Source of the DNA: Capnocytophaga gingivalis ATCC 33624
GTDB taxonomy: Bacteria > Bacteroidota > Bacteroidia > Flavobacteriales > Flavobacteriaceae
NCBI RefSeq assembly: GCF_000174755.1
Contig: NZ_ACLQ01000010.1
Coordinates: 124,001-188,000, forward strand
DNA: 64,000 nucleotides
Reading direction: 5' to 3'
In this document: one piece after another, positions 1-7,899 of the stretch
Layout: each line of letters opens with the position of its first letter
Numbering within the stretch: position 1 is the first letter of the stretch
Notes under the pieces: generated by a model
What the model saw: only the letters and a program-made list of their open reading frames with translations
Told to the model about the DNA's origin: nothing
The model's database searches: none
Translations under genes and position numbers: made by a program

Positions 1-219
1 GTAGGTGAAATCCCTTGGAGTGAAATAGCTTCTATAGGAAAAGTAAATTATTATGGACAACACATCCATATCAAACTCAAACACCCTGAAAAATATGTAA
101 ATCAGCTCAAGGGTATGAGAAAAGACTTTACAGGTATTTATCTAAACGATAGCGAACTCGAAATCTCTTTTGAAGAATTAGAGAAACTCATTCATGAGTA
201 CTTTCAAAAATACAGATAA
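1..219 (+). CDS. C-terminal fragment of an unidentified protein
   Basis: An open frame runs from the first base to a TAA at 217-219 and gives 72 residues without a start codon, so the gene begins outside the window. The piece opens with VGEIPWSEIASI and has the alternating beta pattern of a small PH-like or STM3941-like domain, but that is only a resemblance. The next gene starts two bases after its stop, so the two are probably co-transcribed. The function is unknown. Confidence 0.6.
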   Translation, partial: VGEIPWSEIASIGKVNYYGQHIHIKLKHPEKYVNQLKGMRKDFTGIYLNDSELEISFEELEKLIHEYFQKYR

Positions 220-221
220 CC

Positions 222-917
222 ATGAACCCTGATATTCTTATTCTGATAGTCTCTTCCCTCCCCTATCTGTCTATGGGAGTTTTGTTGTACTTTGTCGCTG
301 TTCGCAAGAATGCTTTCGAAGAGCGTGTAGCCCACTACATTCCCTATCATGCTTTGGAGAGGGAGCGCAGCACCTATATGGAAAAAGTAGAGAAATACAA
401 GCGATACATTTGTATAGGACTGGGAATATTCCTAAGTGTTTTCATTGTCCTCCCTTTTGTTATATTCTTTGTAGCAATCTCCAAGGAAGGAGTCAATTTT
501 AGTGTCCCTGAGCAGCTCACTTTACTGATGATTCCTCTTTCCCTTTTCCTTATGATATACTACCTGCTGAGCTACGTAGTGAAGCGACATGCCAAAGCCC
601 AACATTTGTTATTGGAAGAAATGAGCAAGGAAGATTTTGCCTATCTCCTAAAAGTACAAAAGGACTTGCTCTGGCTCAGGAAATATTTTCCTTTTTTCAT
701 ACTATGCAAAGAAAAGGTATATTTTTTCACTTTCTTTACACTTCGCGAACTCGACCCTAAACAAATAAAAAAGATTCGTTTTTGGAACTCCAGAAGAGGA
801 AATAGAACTATCTTGATAAAATCTTCCCGATGGTTTATCACCACCATGACTGAAATAGTCTATCCTTATCTGAGAGATATTGTTCAAAAATATAACCCCA
901 CAGTGGATATAGAATAA
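222..917 (+). CDS. Membrane protein of unknown function
   Basis: This 231-residue protein has three likely membrane segments, near residues 4-26, 62-88 and 97-120. A long charged loop lies between the first two and a soluble C-terminal half of about 110 residues follows. That half contains basic stretches such as KKIRFWNSRRGNR and could lie on the cytoplasmic side. The start ATG is two bases downstream of the preceding stop, which indicates coupling with the truncated gene at the left edge. I do not recognise a family. Confidence 0.7.
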   Translation: MNPDILILIVSSLPYLSMGVLLYFVAVRKNAFEERVAHYIPYHALERERSTYMEKVEKYKRYICIGLGIFLSVFIVLPFVIFFVAISKEGVNFSVPEQLTLLMIPLSLFLMIYYLLSYVVKRHAKAQHLLLEEMSKEDFAYLLKVQKDLLWLRKYFPFFILCKEKVYFFTFFTLRELDPKQIKKIRFWNSRRGNRTILIKSSRWFITTMTEIVYPYLRDIVQKYNPTVDIE

Positions 918-925
918 AAAGTTCT

Positions 926-955
926 TTTGTAATTACTATTTTTTTAGTACATTTG
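926..955 (+). promoter_or_regulatory. Bacteroidota-type promoter for the LysE-family gene
   Basis: TTTG at 926-929 and TACATTTG at 948-955, 18 bases apart, match the sigma-ABfr consensus (TTTG, about 19 bases, TAnnTTTG). The start codon follows at 972. Confidence 0.65.
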
Positions 956-971
956 CCCTTTATACCAAAAG

Positions 972-1640
972 ATGATAGAGAGTATTTTTGTAGCCATATC
1001 CTTAGGAGTTATGCTTGCTTTTACCATAGGCCCTGTATTTTTTATCCTGATAGAGACGAGTATTACCAAGGGGATTCGTTCGGCTTTAGCCTTTGATTTT
1101 GGAGCTATTTCTGGGGATATTTTTTTTATTCTCTTGGCCTATTGGGGTACAAGTAAGCTCTCGGATTATATAAAGAATAACCCCAACCTATTCGTATATG
1201 GAGGAATTCTCATCATCATATATGGGTTATTTTCTTTTTTCAAAGAGCGCAAGGACTATCGCCTACACCCTCCACAGACACGTATAGTGGAGATCAAGGA
1301 AGGAAATTATTTTACTTTTTTCTACAAAGGATTTTTCTTGAATATCATCAATGTAGGGGTTTTTTTCTATTGGGTAGCTACCATTGCTACTTTCTCCTCG
1401 AGTGCAGGTACTACCACAACAAAAGTACTGGTCTTTTTAGGCACTATACTACTGACCTATTTGCTCACAGATATTGTAAAAATACTCATCGCTAAGCGGC
1501 TTCGCCACAAGCTCACTCCTACCAATATCCATAAAATAAAGCAGGGTATCCATATCTTCTTAGTTATTTTTGGAATTTTTCTACTACTCAATGGAGTTTT
1601 CCCCAATGCTTTAGCAGCAGTAAAAGAGGCTTTCCTATAG
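972..1640 (+). CDS. LysE/RhtB-family exporter
   Basis: A 222-residue, very hydrophobic inner-membrane protein with about six membrane segments. The N-terminus (SLGVMLAFTIGPVFFILIE) carries the GP motif typical of the LysE/RhtB superfamily of amino-acid and metabolite exporters, and the length is typical for that family. The substrate cannot be read from the sequence. It has its own promoter and seems to be monocistronic, since the next gene is on the other strand. Confidence 0.85.
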   Translation: MIESIFVAISLGVMLAFTIGPVFFILIETSITKGIRSALAFDFGAISGDIFFILLAYWGTSKLSDYIKNNPNLFVYGGILIIIYGLFSFFKERKDYRLHPPQTRIVEIKEGNYFTFFYKGFFLNIINVGVFFYWVATIATFSSSAGTTTTKVLVFLGTILLTYLLTDIVKILIAKRLRHKLTPTNIHKIKQGIHIFLVIFGIFLLLNGVFPNALAAVKEAFL

Positions 1641-1719
1641 AAAAAGTGTCTCTCCTTGTACAGAAGAAACACTTTTCAATCAATAACCAATAAAATTTAA
1701 ACAAACAAGTAACAATTTT

Positions 1720-2226
1720 TTACTTTTTCTCGTTCAGAGCCTTTACTATATCGGCTGTAATATCTTTATCAGCTTTTCCATAGTGTACACTACCTCCGTC
1801 ATTAGCACCAAGAATAAAGTCATAACTATGTTGCTTTCCATATTCTTTGATGAAGTTCTTTACTTTCTTCAGTAGTGTATCCATTTTGGTACGGCTTTCC
1901 TCTTGGATTGCTTGTTCTTCAGCCATGAGTTGTTGTTGCAATAGCTGACTTTCGTGAGCCAGTTCGCTATACTTTTGCTGAGCTACAGCAGGAGCCAAGG
2001 TTTTTGCTTGTGCTTCGAAAGCCTGAGCCTTCACTTGGAAAGCCTGAGAAATACTATCACGCTTGTGTTGGTATTTGTCAATTTTTCCCTTGAGAAGCGC
2101 CTCTAAGTCCTTTTTTTCTTGATAATCATCCAAGAGCTTGCTATTATCTACAAAAGCAATTTTCTGTCCTTGCTGACAAGAAGCAAGACTTAACATTAGT
2201 GCTACACCTAAGATAATTTTATTCAT
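1720..2226 (-). CDS. OmpH/Skp-like periplasmic chaperone lipoprotein
   Basis: A 168-residue protein with a lipoprotein signal peptide (lipobox LASC, Cys17). The segment KIAFVDNSKLLDDYQEKK matches the start of OmpH/Skp proteins. A long Gln/Ala/Lys-rich helical hairpin (about residues 40-120) follows, then the beta-forming C-terminal part with YDFILGANDGG. Skp-type proteins bind unfolded outer-membrane proteins in the periplasm. Lipid anchoring is a variation seen in Bacteroidota. A minus-strand promoter box (CAAAAGTA at 2253-2260, which reads TACTTTTG) lies just upstream. Confidence 0.8.
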   Translation of the reverse strand: MNKIILGVALMLSLASCQQGQKIAFVDNSKLLDDYQEKKDLEALLKGKIDKYQHKRDSISQAFQVKAQAFEAQAKTLAPAVAQQKYSELAHESQLLQQQLMAEEQAIQEESRTKMDTLLKKVKNFIKEYGKQHSYDFILGANDGGSVHYGKADKDITADIVKALNEKK

Positions 2227-2368
2227 AACTATACTTTTTCAAAATGTAGGCACAAAAGTACGAAAGAAAATATCAATTATCTTCATTTTTAACAAAACAA
2301 ATAGGAACAGAATGAATATTTAACGTTTACCCTTATAAAAAGTAGGATAAGTATCCTATTATCTTATT

Positions 2369-3181
2369 TTATTCATGCAATTTTAACAGGTAAATAAGGG
2401 ACGAATATTCTCCTGTTTTCAGTGCAGAGAGGTTCGATAGAAGTCCCTGATAACCTCCCTTAAGGAAGTTCATACTCCCTGTTTTGTACTTTTCGGAAAG
2501 TAGGCTCACATAGAAAGCATCAAAAGGCATGGGCTTGACTCCTATGAGTTGGAAACCTTTTTCAGTGAAAAGCAATCGAATACTCTCTTGGGAGAAGTGC
2601 CATAAGTGTCGGGGTACATCATAGGCAGCCCAGTATTTCCCATAGTGTTGGGCATCCCTACTCCTATAGTTAGGCACGGCAATCACAAGCAATCCTCCCT
2701 TGGTCAAATGGTCTTTGAGAAAAGCAATCTGCTCTTGTAGGTTAGGAACATGTTCCAGCACATGCCAAAGAGTAATTACTTGATAGGTATCCGTGATATG
2801 GGTTTTATCTTCCTTCAGAAGGATTCCCTTCTCCTCTGCCCTATCGCGAGCTTTTTTTTCAGGTTCTACCCCGCTTACACTCCATCCTCGCTGTGCTGCC
2901 ACCCTTAGGAAATCGCCTGTACCTGCACCTATATCCAAGAGTTTTCCTTGGGGCACATAGCGCTCTATGAGTTTTATTTTCTGCTGTAGCGTATAGGTTT
3001 TCACCCATTGGTAAAGCTTTTCGAAAAGACCCTTTTTCCCATCAGTATGGGATATATAGGCATCACTTTGGTAATACCTTCCCAGCTCTTGGGGCACAGG
3101 AGTTGTACGATAGAGCTTATACACTGGGTCATACTCCAAGAAAAATTCTTCCTTACTTACACTATAGTCTATTATATTCAT
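2369..3181 (-). CDS. Class I SAM-dependent methyltransferase
   Basis: A 270-residue protein starting at MNIIDYS (start codon 3179-3181). An upstream in-frame start would add 38 Phe-rich residues read from a repeat tract and parS, and is unlikely. Motif I is LLDIGAGTGDFL, and ITLWHVLEHVPN is the post-motif region typical of Methyltransf_23-type enzymes, followed by GGLLVIAVPNYRS. The N-terminal part resembles methyltransferases linked to surface glycan or lipid synthesis, but the substrate is not evident. It is a single gene. Confidence 0.8.
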   Translation of the reverse strand: MNIIDYSVSKEEFFLEYDPVYKLYRTTPVPQELGRYYQSDAYISHTDGKKGLFEKLYQWVKTYTLQQKIKLIERYVPQGKLLDIGAGTGDFLRVAAQRGWSVSGVEPEKKARDRAEEKGILLKEDKTHITDTYQVITLWHVLEHVPNLQEQIAFLKDHLTKGGLLVIAVPNYRSRDAQHYGKYWAAYDVPRHLWHFSQESIRLLFTEKGFQLIGVKPMPFDAFYVSLLSEKYKTGSMNFLKGGYQGLLSNLSALKTGEYSSLIYLLKLHE

Positions 3182-3186
3182 TAAAG

Positions 3187-3213
3187 TTTTGAATTTTGAA
3201 TTTTGAATTTTAA
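3187..3213. repeat. Tandem 7-base repeat (TTTTGAA)
   Basis: Three full copies plus a partial copy of TTTTGAA sit directly upstream of the methyltransferase start codon. A 7-base AACTCAA tract also occurs at 39785-39834, so such tracts appear to be a feature of this genome. Confidence 0.7.
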
Positions 3214-3218
3214 GTTTT

Positions 3219-3234
3219 TGTTCCACGTGAAACC
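3219..3234 (+). promoter_or_regulatory. parS centromere site 1
   Basis: TGTTCCACGTGAAACC differs from the ParB recognition consensus TGTTNCACGTGAAACA only in the last base. It is the leftmost of four such sites within 1.6 kb. Confidence 0.8.
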
Positions 3235-3503
3235 TTGAATAAAGTAAAAAGTGAAAAAATGAAAAATGAAAAATATTTTTTATATTCAAAATCATTTGTT
3301 ACACCAAAATTTCTACATTTGTTAAAAATTTCACTTTCAGAAACGTGTCAAATTTCTACTTTCTTTTTCTTTTAATATAAATATTTATTCAATATAGAAA
3401 TCGTTTAAAATTTATATGTTTAAATGATTTTTTATGTTTTTAGTAGCAATTTTTATTATTAATCCTATGCAAAAAGTAACAAGATTCATAATCATAACAA
3501 ATC

Positions 3504-3683
3504 ATGGTCAAACAGAAATGGTTTGCGAAAAATTACCGTGAGCAGGTGTAGGACAAAGTCCCCGAACAAGCGGAGTATGTAATACAATTCACTCTCGAAA
3601 AACAAGACTTTTCGGACAGTCTCTTGAAAAGAGCAAATAAAGAATTAATCTCCTATTCTATCTATTCGCAATCTAAAATATGA
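3504..3683 (+). pseudogene. Possible degenerate gene with internal amber codon
   Basis: A frame beginning ATG GTC AAA CAG AAA TGG would code for 59 residues but is interrupted by TAG at codon 16 (3549-3551). It then continues with plausible protein-like codons (KVPEQAEYVIQFTLEKQD) to TGA at 3681-3683. It may be the remains of a small gene or chance. No family is recognised. Confidence 0.25.
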
Positions 3684-3783
3684 TTAACTATAAGACACAA
3701 TAAATTGTATTCTTACCATGACACACCAAAGACTCTCTCATTAGCATAGTACCCACTATTATCTTTACCTTCTATTCCTTATT

Positions 3784-4368
3784 TTAATTTGTTTCACGTG
3801 GAACATTTAATTCTTTTCTCACCCAACAATTACTAACGTGATCATTGATATACCCTGTAGCCTGTAGAAAAGAATAGACAATAGTAGTTCCGACAAACTT
3901 AAATCCACGCTTTTTCAAGTCTTTACTCAAGCTATCTGAAAGGAAAGAGTGAGTAGGAATATCCGAAAGTGACTCAGGATGATTATCAATAGGAGTAGGA
4001 ATAAATGTATTAAGATAGCTAACAAAACTTCCAAATTCCTTTTGTATTCTTATAAATGCCTGTGCGTTGGTTACCGCCGCTTGTATCTTTAAGCGATTGC
4101 GTACTATCTTCTCATTCGTAAGAAGTGCGCTTATCTTCTCTTGAGAATAATTAGCAATCTGCTCTATTAGAAAATTATCAAAAGCCTCACGAAAAGCCTC
4201 ACGTTTTCTCAAAATAGTAATCCAACTCAGCCCTGCCTGAAAACTCTCTAATATGAGAAACTCAAAAAGAAGGGTGTCCTTAGTGATAAGTCTCCCCCAC
4301 TCCATATCATGATAAGCTATATAGAGTGAATCATCCTTGCACCAAGTACAACGTATTTTCTCTGACAT
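3784..4368 (-). CDS. tag: DNA-3-methyladenine glycosylase I
   Basis: A 194-residue Tag enzyme, which removes 3-methyladenine from alkylated DNA as the first step of base excision repair. The N-terminus RCTWCKDDSLYIAYHDMEWG is the family signature. The zinc site of Tag (Cys, His near the N-terminus and HxxxC near the C-terminus) is present as C7, H20 and NDHVSNCW. QAGLSWITILRKREAFR is the helix-hairpin-helix region. A perfect parS site overlaps the last codons (ELNVPRETN), so the C-terminal tail is partly dictated by the centromere sequence. Confidence 0.95.
   Translation of the reverse strand: MSEKIRCTWCKDDSLYIAYHDMEWGRLITKDTLLFEFLILESFQAGLSWITILRKREAFREAFDNFLIEQIANYSQEKISALLTNEKIVRNRLKIQAAVTNAQAFIRIQKEFGSFVSYLNTFIPTPIDNHPESLSDIPTHSFLSDSLSKDLKKRGFKFVGTTIVYSFLQATGYINDHVSNCWVRKELNVPRETN
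3790..3805 (-). promoter_or_regulatory. parS centromere site 2 (inside the tag 3' end)
   Basis: TGTTTCACGTGGAACA on the plus strand is the exact reverse complement of the site at 4750-4765 and matches the ParB consensus fully. It lies within the coding sequence of tag, over the codons for the C-terminal NVPRETN. Confidence 0.9.
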
Positions 4369-4749
4369 ATAAGTATTTTAAAAAAACAAATTCAAAAAAT
4401 CACCTCTACAAACCTATCAAATTTTAATTATTTTTTATTTTAAATATAAATATTCATCACAATTAGAAATAATGGAAAAATAATACTTTAAAATCAATAA
4501 TCAAATTTTTATGGCTATGAAAATTGAACTATTGTATGTTTTCATAGATTATTAGGTAAATATATTTTACTATTCTATGATAGCAATAATTTTTCTACAA
4601 ACCCAGTAAGTAATTCTTTAATGATGTAATCATAATTACAATCATAAGACATAATCACAAGATAAAATAGATTGCATCTCTACCTTAACACTGGCTAAGA
4701 CTATTGATTTATATAGTATATTTATTTTCTAATAATCAATTGTAAAATT

Positions 4750-4765
4750 TGTTCCACGTGAAACA
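4750..4765 (+). promoter_or_regulatory. parS centromere site 3
   Basis: TGTTCCACGTGAAACA, a perfect match to the ParB-binding consensus, in intergenic DNA. Confidence 0.92.
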
Positions 4766-4788
4766 CTTTTATATTTTTACTTTATAAA

Positions 4789-4804
4789 AGTTCCACGTGA
4801 AACA
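4789..4804 (+). promoter_or_regulatory. parS centromere site 4
   Basis: AGTTCCACGTGAAACA has one change from consensus, in the first base, and lies 23 bases after site 3. The two sites are close enough for cooperative ParB loading. Confidence 0.88.
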
Positions 4805-4809
4805 ATCTA

Positions 4810-5481
4810 TTATTTATTAAAGTAAAACTCCTTGAGATAAAAAGGTTCAAAATAAGCTATATCTTCAAAGGCTTGCGCTTGATATTTCTCTAAGGCTAAG
4901 CGACCCATTTGTTTAGCAGAAGGGAATTTATTCTCTAAAAAATAAGCATTCTCATGCTTACAAATAGCTTGGAACTTAGTGATTCCATCTCCTAAAAAAA
5001 TGGTTTTTCCTTTGTTAAGGTAGGTGTCAAATGTACTTTCTGTAAGAATTTCTGAACGTTCCTTCAGTATAGGAGAAAAATCACGATTATATACAGCAGT
5101 AAAAACCTCCATCCTGCGAGCATCTATCATGGGAATAATATATTCAATATCTGCAAATTCATAGGTTACCTGCTCGGCCAAGATACGCAAGGTAGGCAAG
5201 GCTATAAGAGGGATACCCCAACCATAGCAGAGTCCCTTAGCAGTAGCTGTACCTATACGCAATCCTGTATAAGAACCCGGCCCCATACTGATAGCTACAG
5301 CCTTAATATCTTTAGGCTGGGTGTGTGTTTCCTCGAGTATGTGTTCTATGAATACATGCAAATGTTCTGAATGAGAAAATTGTTCTGTACGCTCCTCTAT
5401 TAGTTGTACTAAATGATGATCAGTAAATAATGCTATAGAACAATTCTTACCCGAAGTCTCTATAGATAAAATAGTCGGCAT
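4810..5481 (-). CDS. tsaB: tRNA t6A biosynthesis protein TsaB
   Basis: A 223-residue protein of the ASKHA fold (MPTILSIETSGKNCSIAL at the N-terminus, SMGPGSYTGLRIGTATAKGL in the middle). With TsaD and TsaE it forms the complex that attaches threonylcarbamoyl to A37 of ANN-decoding tRNAs. I chose the ATG at 5479-5481 because the family motif starts there. The upstream in-frame ATG at 5532 would add 17 non-conserved residues, and a promoter box (CAAAAGTA, 5505-5512) would then lie inside the gene. Confidence 0.92.
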   Translation of the reverse strand: MPTILSIETSGKNCSIALFTDHHLVQLIEERTEQFSHSEHLHVFIEHILEETHTQPKDIKAVAISMGPGSYTGLRIGTATAKGLCYGWGIPLIALPTLRILAEQVTYEFADIEYIIPMIDARRMEVFTAVYNRDFSPILKERSEILTESTFDTYLNKGKTIFLGDGITKFQAICKHENAYFLENKFPSAKQMGRLALEKYQAQAFEDIAYFEPFYLKEFYFNK

Positions 5482-5573
5482 ATGATATATTTCTTTTCGG
5501 CTGACAAAAGTACAAAAAATACAGCAAGCCAAAAAATAACTTGCTGTATTTTTACAAAATTTAAAAGTGAAAA

Positions 5574-7892
5574 CTATTTTCTATGTTTTATATATTTGGC
5601 AGTACGAGCATCCTTGATAACACCTTTCCAGTTAAGACCAAAGCCAAAGTCATATACATTGCCTTCGGTATCTTTATGACACTGCATATCGAAAGGTACA
5701 TCTTCAAACTGCTGTTCTACCGTCTTCATATTGGCAGGCATCTGAGTAGGAAGCAAGCCAGAAGGTTCTACTTTCCCAGAGAGGATTTCCAAAAGTGCTT
5801 GTTCGGAAGTACCAAAGTTAAGCAGTATACCCTCTACCATAGGTTCAAACTCGTGGAATACCATAGGACGAGAGGCAGTAATAGATACAATCACTGGTTT
5901 GCCTTTCATCTTTTCCTTGGTCTCCAAGATATTGTATAGGTCAGTGATATTGGAGGCATTGGCTGTCTTTCCCTTATAGCTACGATCGGTAACTTGTGGA
6001 GCAATCACTTTGTCACCAGCAGCTATACTGTGCTCACGAGCATATTCAGCAGTGTAAGTATTGTATTGTAGGGAGATTGGTATATATCCATTCTCTCCTG
6101 CCTTGAAGAGTTCGTCATTGTATCCTGGGTGGTTTTGGGTAGGACTCTTAACAAATACAATGGCAAGGTCAGCCTTATTGGGGTCATCCATTACATTGAA
6201 ATACTTTTTCACGTTCTCTATATTTACTGGATAAGAGATGTTGCCTTCGGTATATACACCCCACCAGTTACGTTGAGGTTCGTTATACACTTTAGGGATA
6301 TAGACGGTTTTCTTCTTGTCAATAGGCAATACTTGCCCTTTGTTCTTGAGCATGATAATAGACTTGAGTTGAGCATCGTAACCTGCTTTCATGAACTGAG
6401 GATTACCCACTATCTTAGCAGATTCTTCAGGGTTAAGGTAAGGATTTTCAAACAGACCCAAGCGGAAGATGTTGCGCAATAGGCGTACCGCTGATTGTTC
6501 CAAGCGCTTGCGCATATAAGCTTCTCCATGCTCTTTTACCCCTATCTTATAGGCTTCTACCACAGGAGCCACCATATTGTTACCTCCGAATTGGTCTACG
6601 CCTGCTTCCAAAGCCTTGTAGTGGAGCTGTGGCAAATCCAAATCCTCTACCCCCCAAGGCTTACCAGCAAAGCCCCCTGGAGTACCTGGTTCTTTAGCGA
6701 TAATCAGCCAGTCGGTACATACTACCCCATCAAAGCCATATTTGTTGCGCAATAGGTCAGTGACTATATATTTGCTAAAGCCATTACCTACATTTTCATG
6801 GTTTTTGGTATCTTGGTTGTAAGAAATAGTATAGTAAGGCATTACCGCAGAAGCGGATTTGGTCTTTTCATGAAGCTTAAAGGCACCTTCTACGAAGGGT
6901 TTTTGGTGCATCTCGAAGTTTTTACCTGGGTATACAGCATATTTACCATAGGCGAAGTGTGCATCACGACCGCCCTCTCCAGCGCCTCCACCAGGGAAAT
7001 GTTTGCTCATAGCATTGACACTCTCGTAACCCCATCCGTCCTTGATTTCAGCCTTCCCTGTGGAGGTTTGGAAACCATCTACATAGGCACGTGCCATATC
7101 AGTAGTCAGTTCTGGAGATTCTCCAAAAGTGAAGACCATACGATTCCAGCGAGGTTCTGTACCCAAGTCTATCTGAGGGGAAAGAGCTGTGGTAATACCC
7201 ATAGCACGGTATTCCTTGGCAGCGATTTCACCAAACTTCTGTACGATAGAAGGATCAAAGGTGGCGGACATGGCCAATCCATCAGGCCAAAGGGAGATAT
7301 TTCCTCCTGCTCCTGCATTGTATTCTGCAGTTACCAAGGTGGTATGGCGTGGGTCGGAAGAGATATTTACAGGAATACCTAGTGGTAGGCTCTCACTAGT
7401 ACGTTGTAGGTTATTGCTCCATATAGCTGCATCCTTAGGCGAGGAAACCGTAGTAATCAGTACGTGGCGTACATGGTCACGATCTAAGAAGGTTTTCTGT
7501 TGGTCGGTAAGGTCGGAGGGTTTGGCTCCACTCTCGGCAAAAGGCTTACCTCCGTAGGTACTCTTGCGGTAACCATCAGGAGGGGCAGGCAAGGCTTGGT
7601 GGTTACTGTAGAGCATAAGTCCTGCTATTTCCTCTATGCTCATTTGTTTGGCAAGGTCTTTGGCACGCTCATCTACAGGTAAGCGCCAGTCCTCATACTT
7701 GTCTAACTTTCCGTTTTTGTTCAGGTCTTTGAAGCTCTTACCTCCTATGGTAAGTATCTTCACTCCTGAGGTAGTACTATAACCCAAGGTAGCTCCTTTT
7801 TTGTTAGTTACGTACTTGATATCAGCTTCTTGCGCGAGGGTGCTTAGTCCCACCAAAAAACTTAAGGGTAAAAGAATATTTTTTGCTTTCAT
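5574..7892 (-). CDS. Glycoside hydrolase family 3, secreted beta-glucosidase-like
   Basis: A 772-residue protein with a signal peptide (cleavage probably after STLAQ). It has a calcium-loop-like segment DLNKNGKLDKYEDWRL near residues 56-71, then the GH3 barrel and the alpha/beta sandwich domain. The catalytic nucleophile is the Asp of VVCTDW (Asp394). KHFPGGGAGEGGRDAH contains the KHF substrate-binding motif. GH3 enzymes remove terminal beta-linked glucose, xylose or similar sugars. The export signal suggests the periplasm or cell surface. It lies seven bases after a TonB-dependent receptor gene, so import and hydrolysis of an oligosaccharide is a reasonable inference. The exact sugar is unknown. 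Confidence 0.9.
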   Translation of the reverse strand: MKAKNILLPLSFLVGLSTLAQEADIKYVTNKKGATLGYSTTSGVKILTIGGKSFKDLNKNGKLDKYEDWRLPVDERAKDLAKQMSIEEIAGLMLYSNHQALPAPPDGYRKSTYGGKPFAESGAKPSDLTDQQKTFLDRDHVRHVLITTVSSPKDAAIWSNNLQRTSESLPLGIPVNISSDPRHTTLVTAEYNAGAGGNISLWPDGLAMSATFDPSIVQKFGEIAAKEYRAMGITTALSPQIDLGTEPRWNRMVFTFGESPELTTDMARAYVDGFQTSTGKAEIKDGWGYESVNAMSKHFPGGGAGEGGRDAHFAYGKYAVYPGKNFEMHQKPFVEGAFKLHEKTKSASAVMPYYTISYNQDTKNHENVGNGFSKYIVTDLLRNKYGFDGVVCTDWLIIAKEPGTPGGFAGKPWGVEDLDLPQLHYKALEAGVDQFGGNNMVAPVVEAYKIGVKEHGEAYMRKRLEQSAVRLLRNIFRLGLFENPYLNPEESAKIVGNPQFMKAGYDAQLKSIIMLKNKGQVLPIDKKKTVYIPKVYNEPQRNWWGVYTEGNISYPVNIENVKKYFNVMDDPNKADLAIVFVKSPTQNHPGYNDELFKAGENGYIPISLQYNTYTAEYAREHSIAAGDKVIAPQVTDRSYKGKTANASNITDLYNILETKEKMKGKPVIVSITASRPMVFHEFEPMVEGILLNFGTSEQALLEILSGKVEPSGLLPTQMPANMKTVEQQFEDVPFDMQCHKDTEGNVYDFGFGLNWKGVIKDARTAKYIKHRK

Positions 7893-7899
7893 AAAATGA

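Larger units (their letters stand above)
3182..3783. other. AT-rich intergenic stretch with repeat tract, parS and a broken ORF
   Basis: 602 bases between the methyltransferase and tag genes, both on the minus strand. It holds a 7-base tandem tract (about 3187-3213), a parS-like site (3219-3234), A-rich GTGAAAAATGAAAA-type low-complexity sequence to about 3290, and an ORF interrupted by an amber codon (3504-3683). Nothing else is recognisable. Confidence 0.7.
4369..4809. other. AT-rich intergenic stretch holding two parS sites
   Basis: 441 bases between tag and tsaB with no credible ORF. It is very AT-rich and contains parS sites at 4750-4765 and 4789-4804, immediately beyond the end of tsaB. 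Confidence 0.75.

Noticed and set aside
2369-3295. Longer start for the methyltransferase at 3295
   Set aside because: The extra 38 residues come from a 7-base repeat tract and a parS site, and lie before the conserved part.
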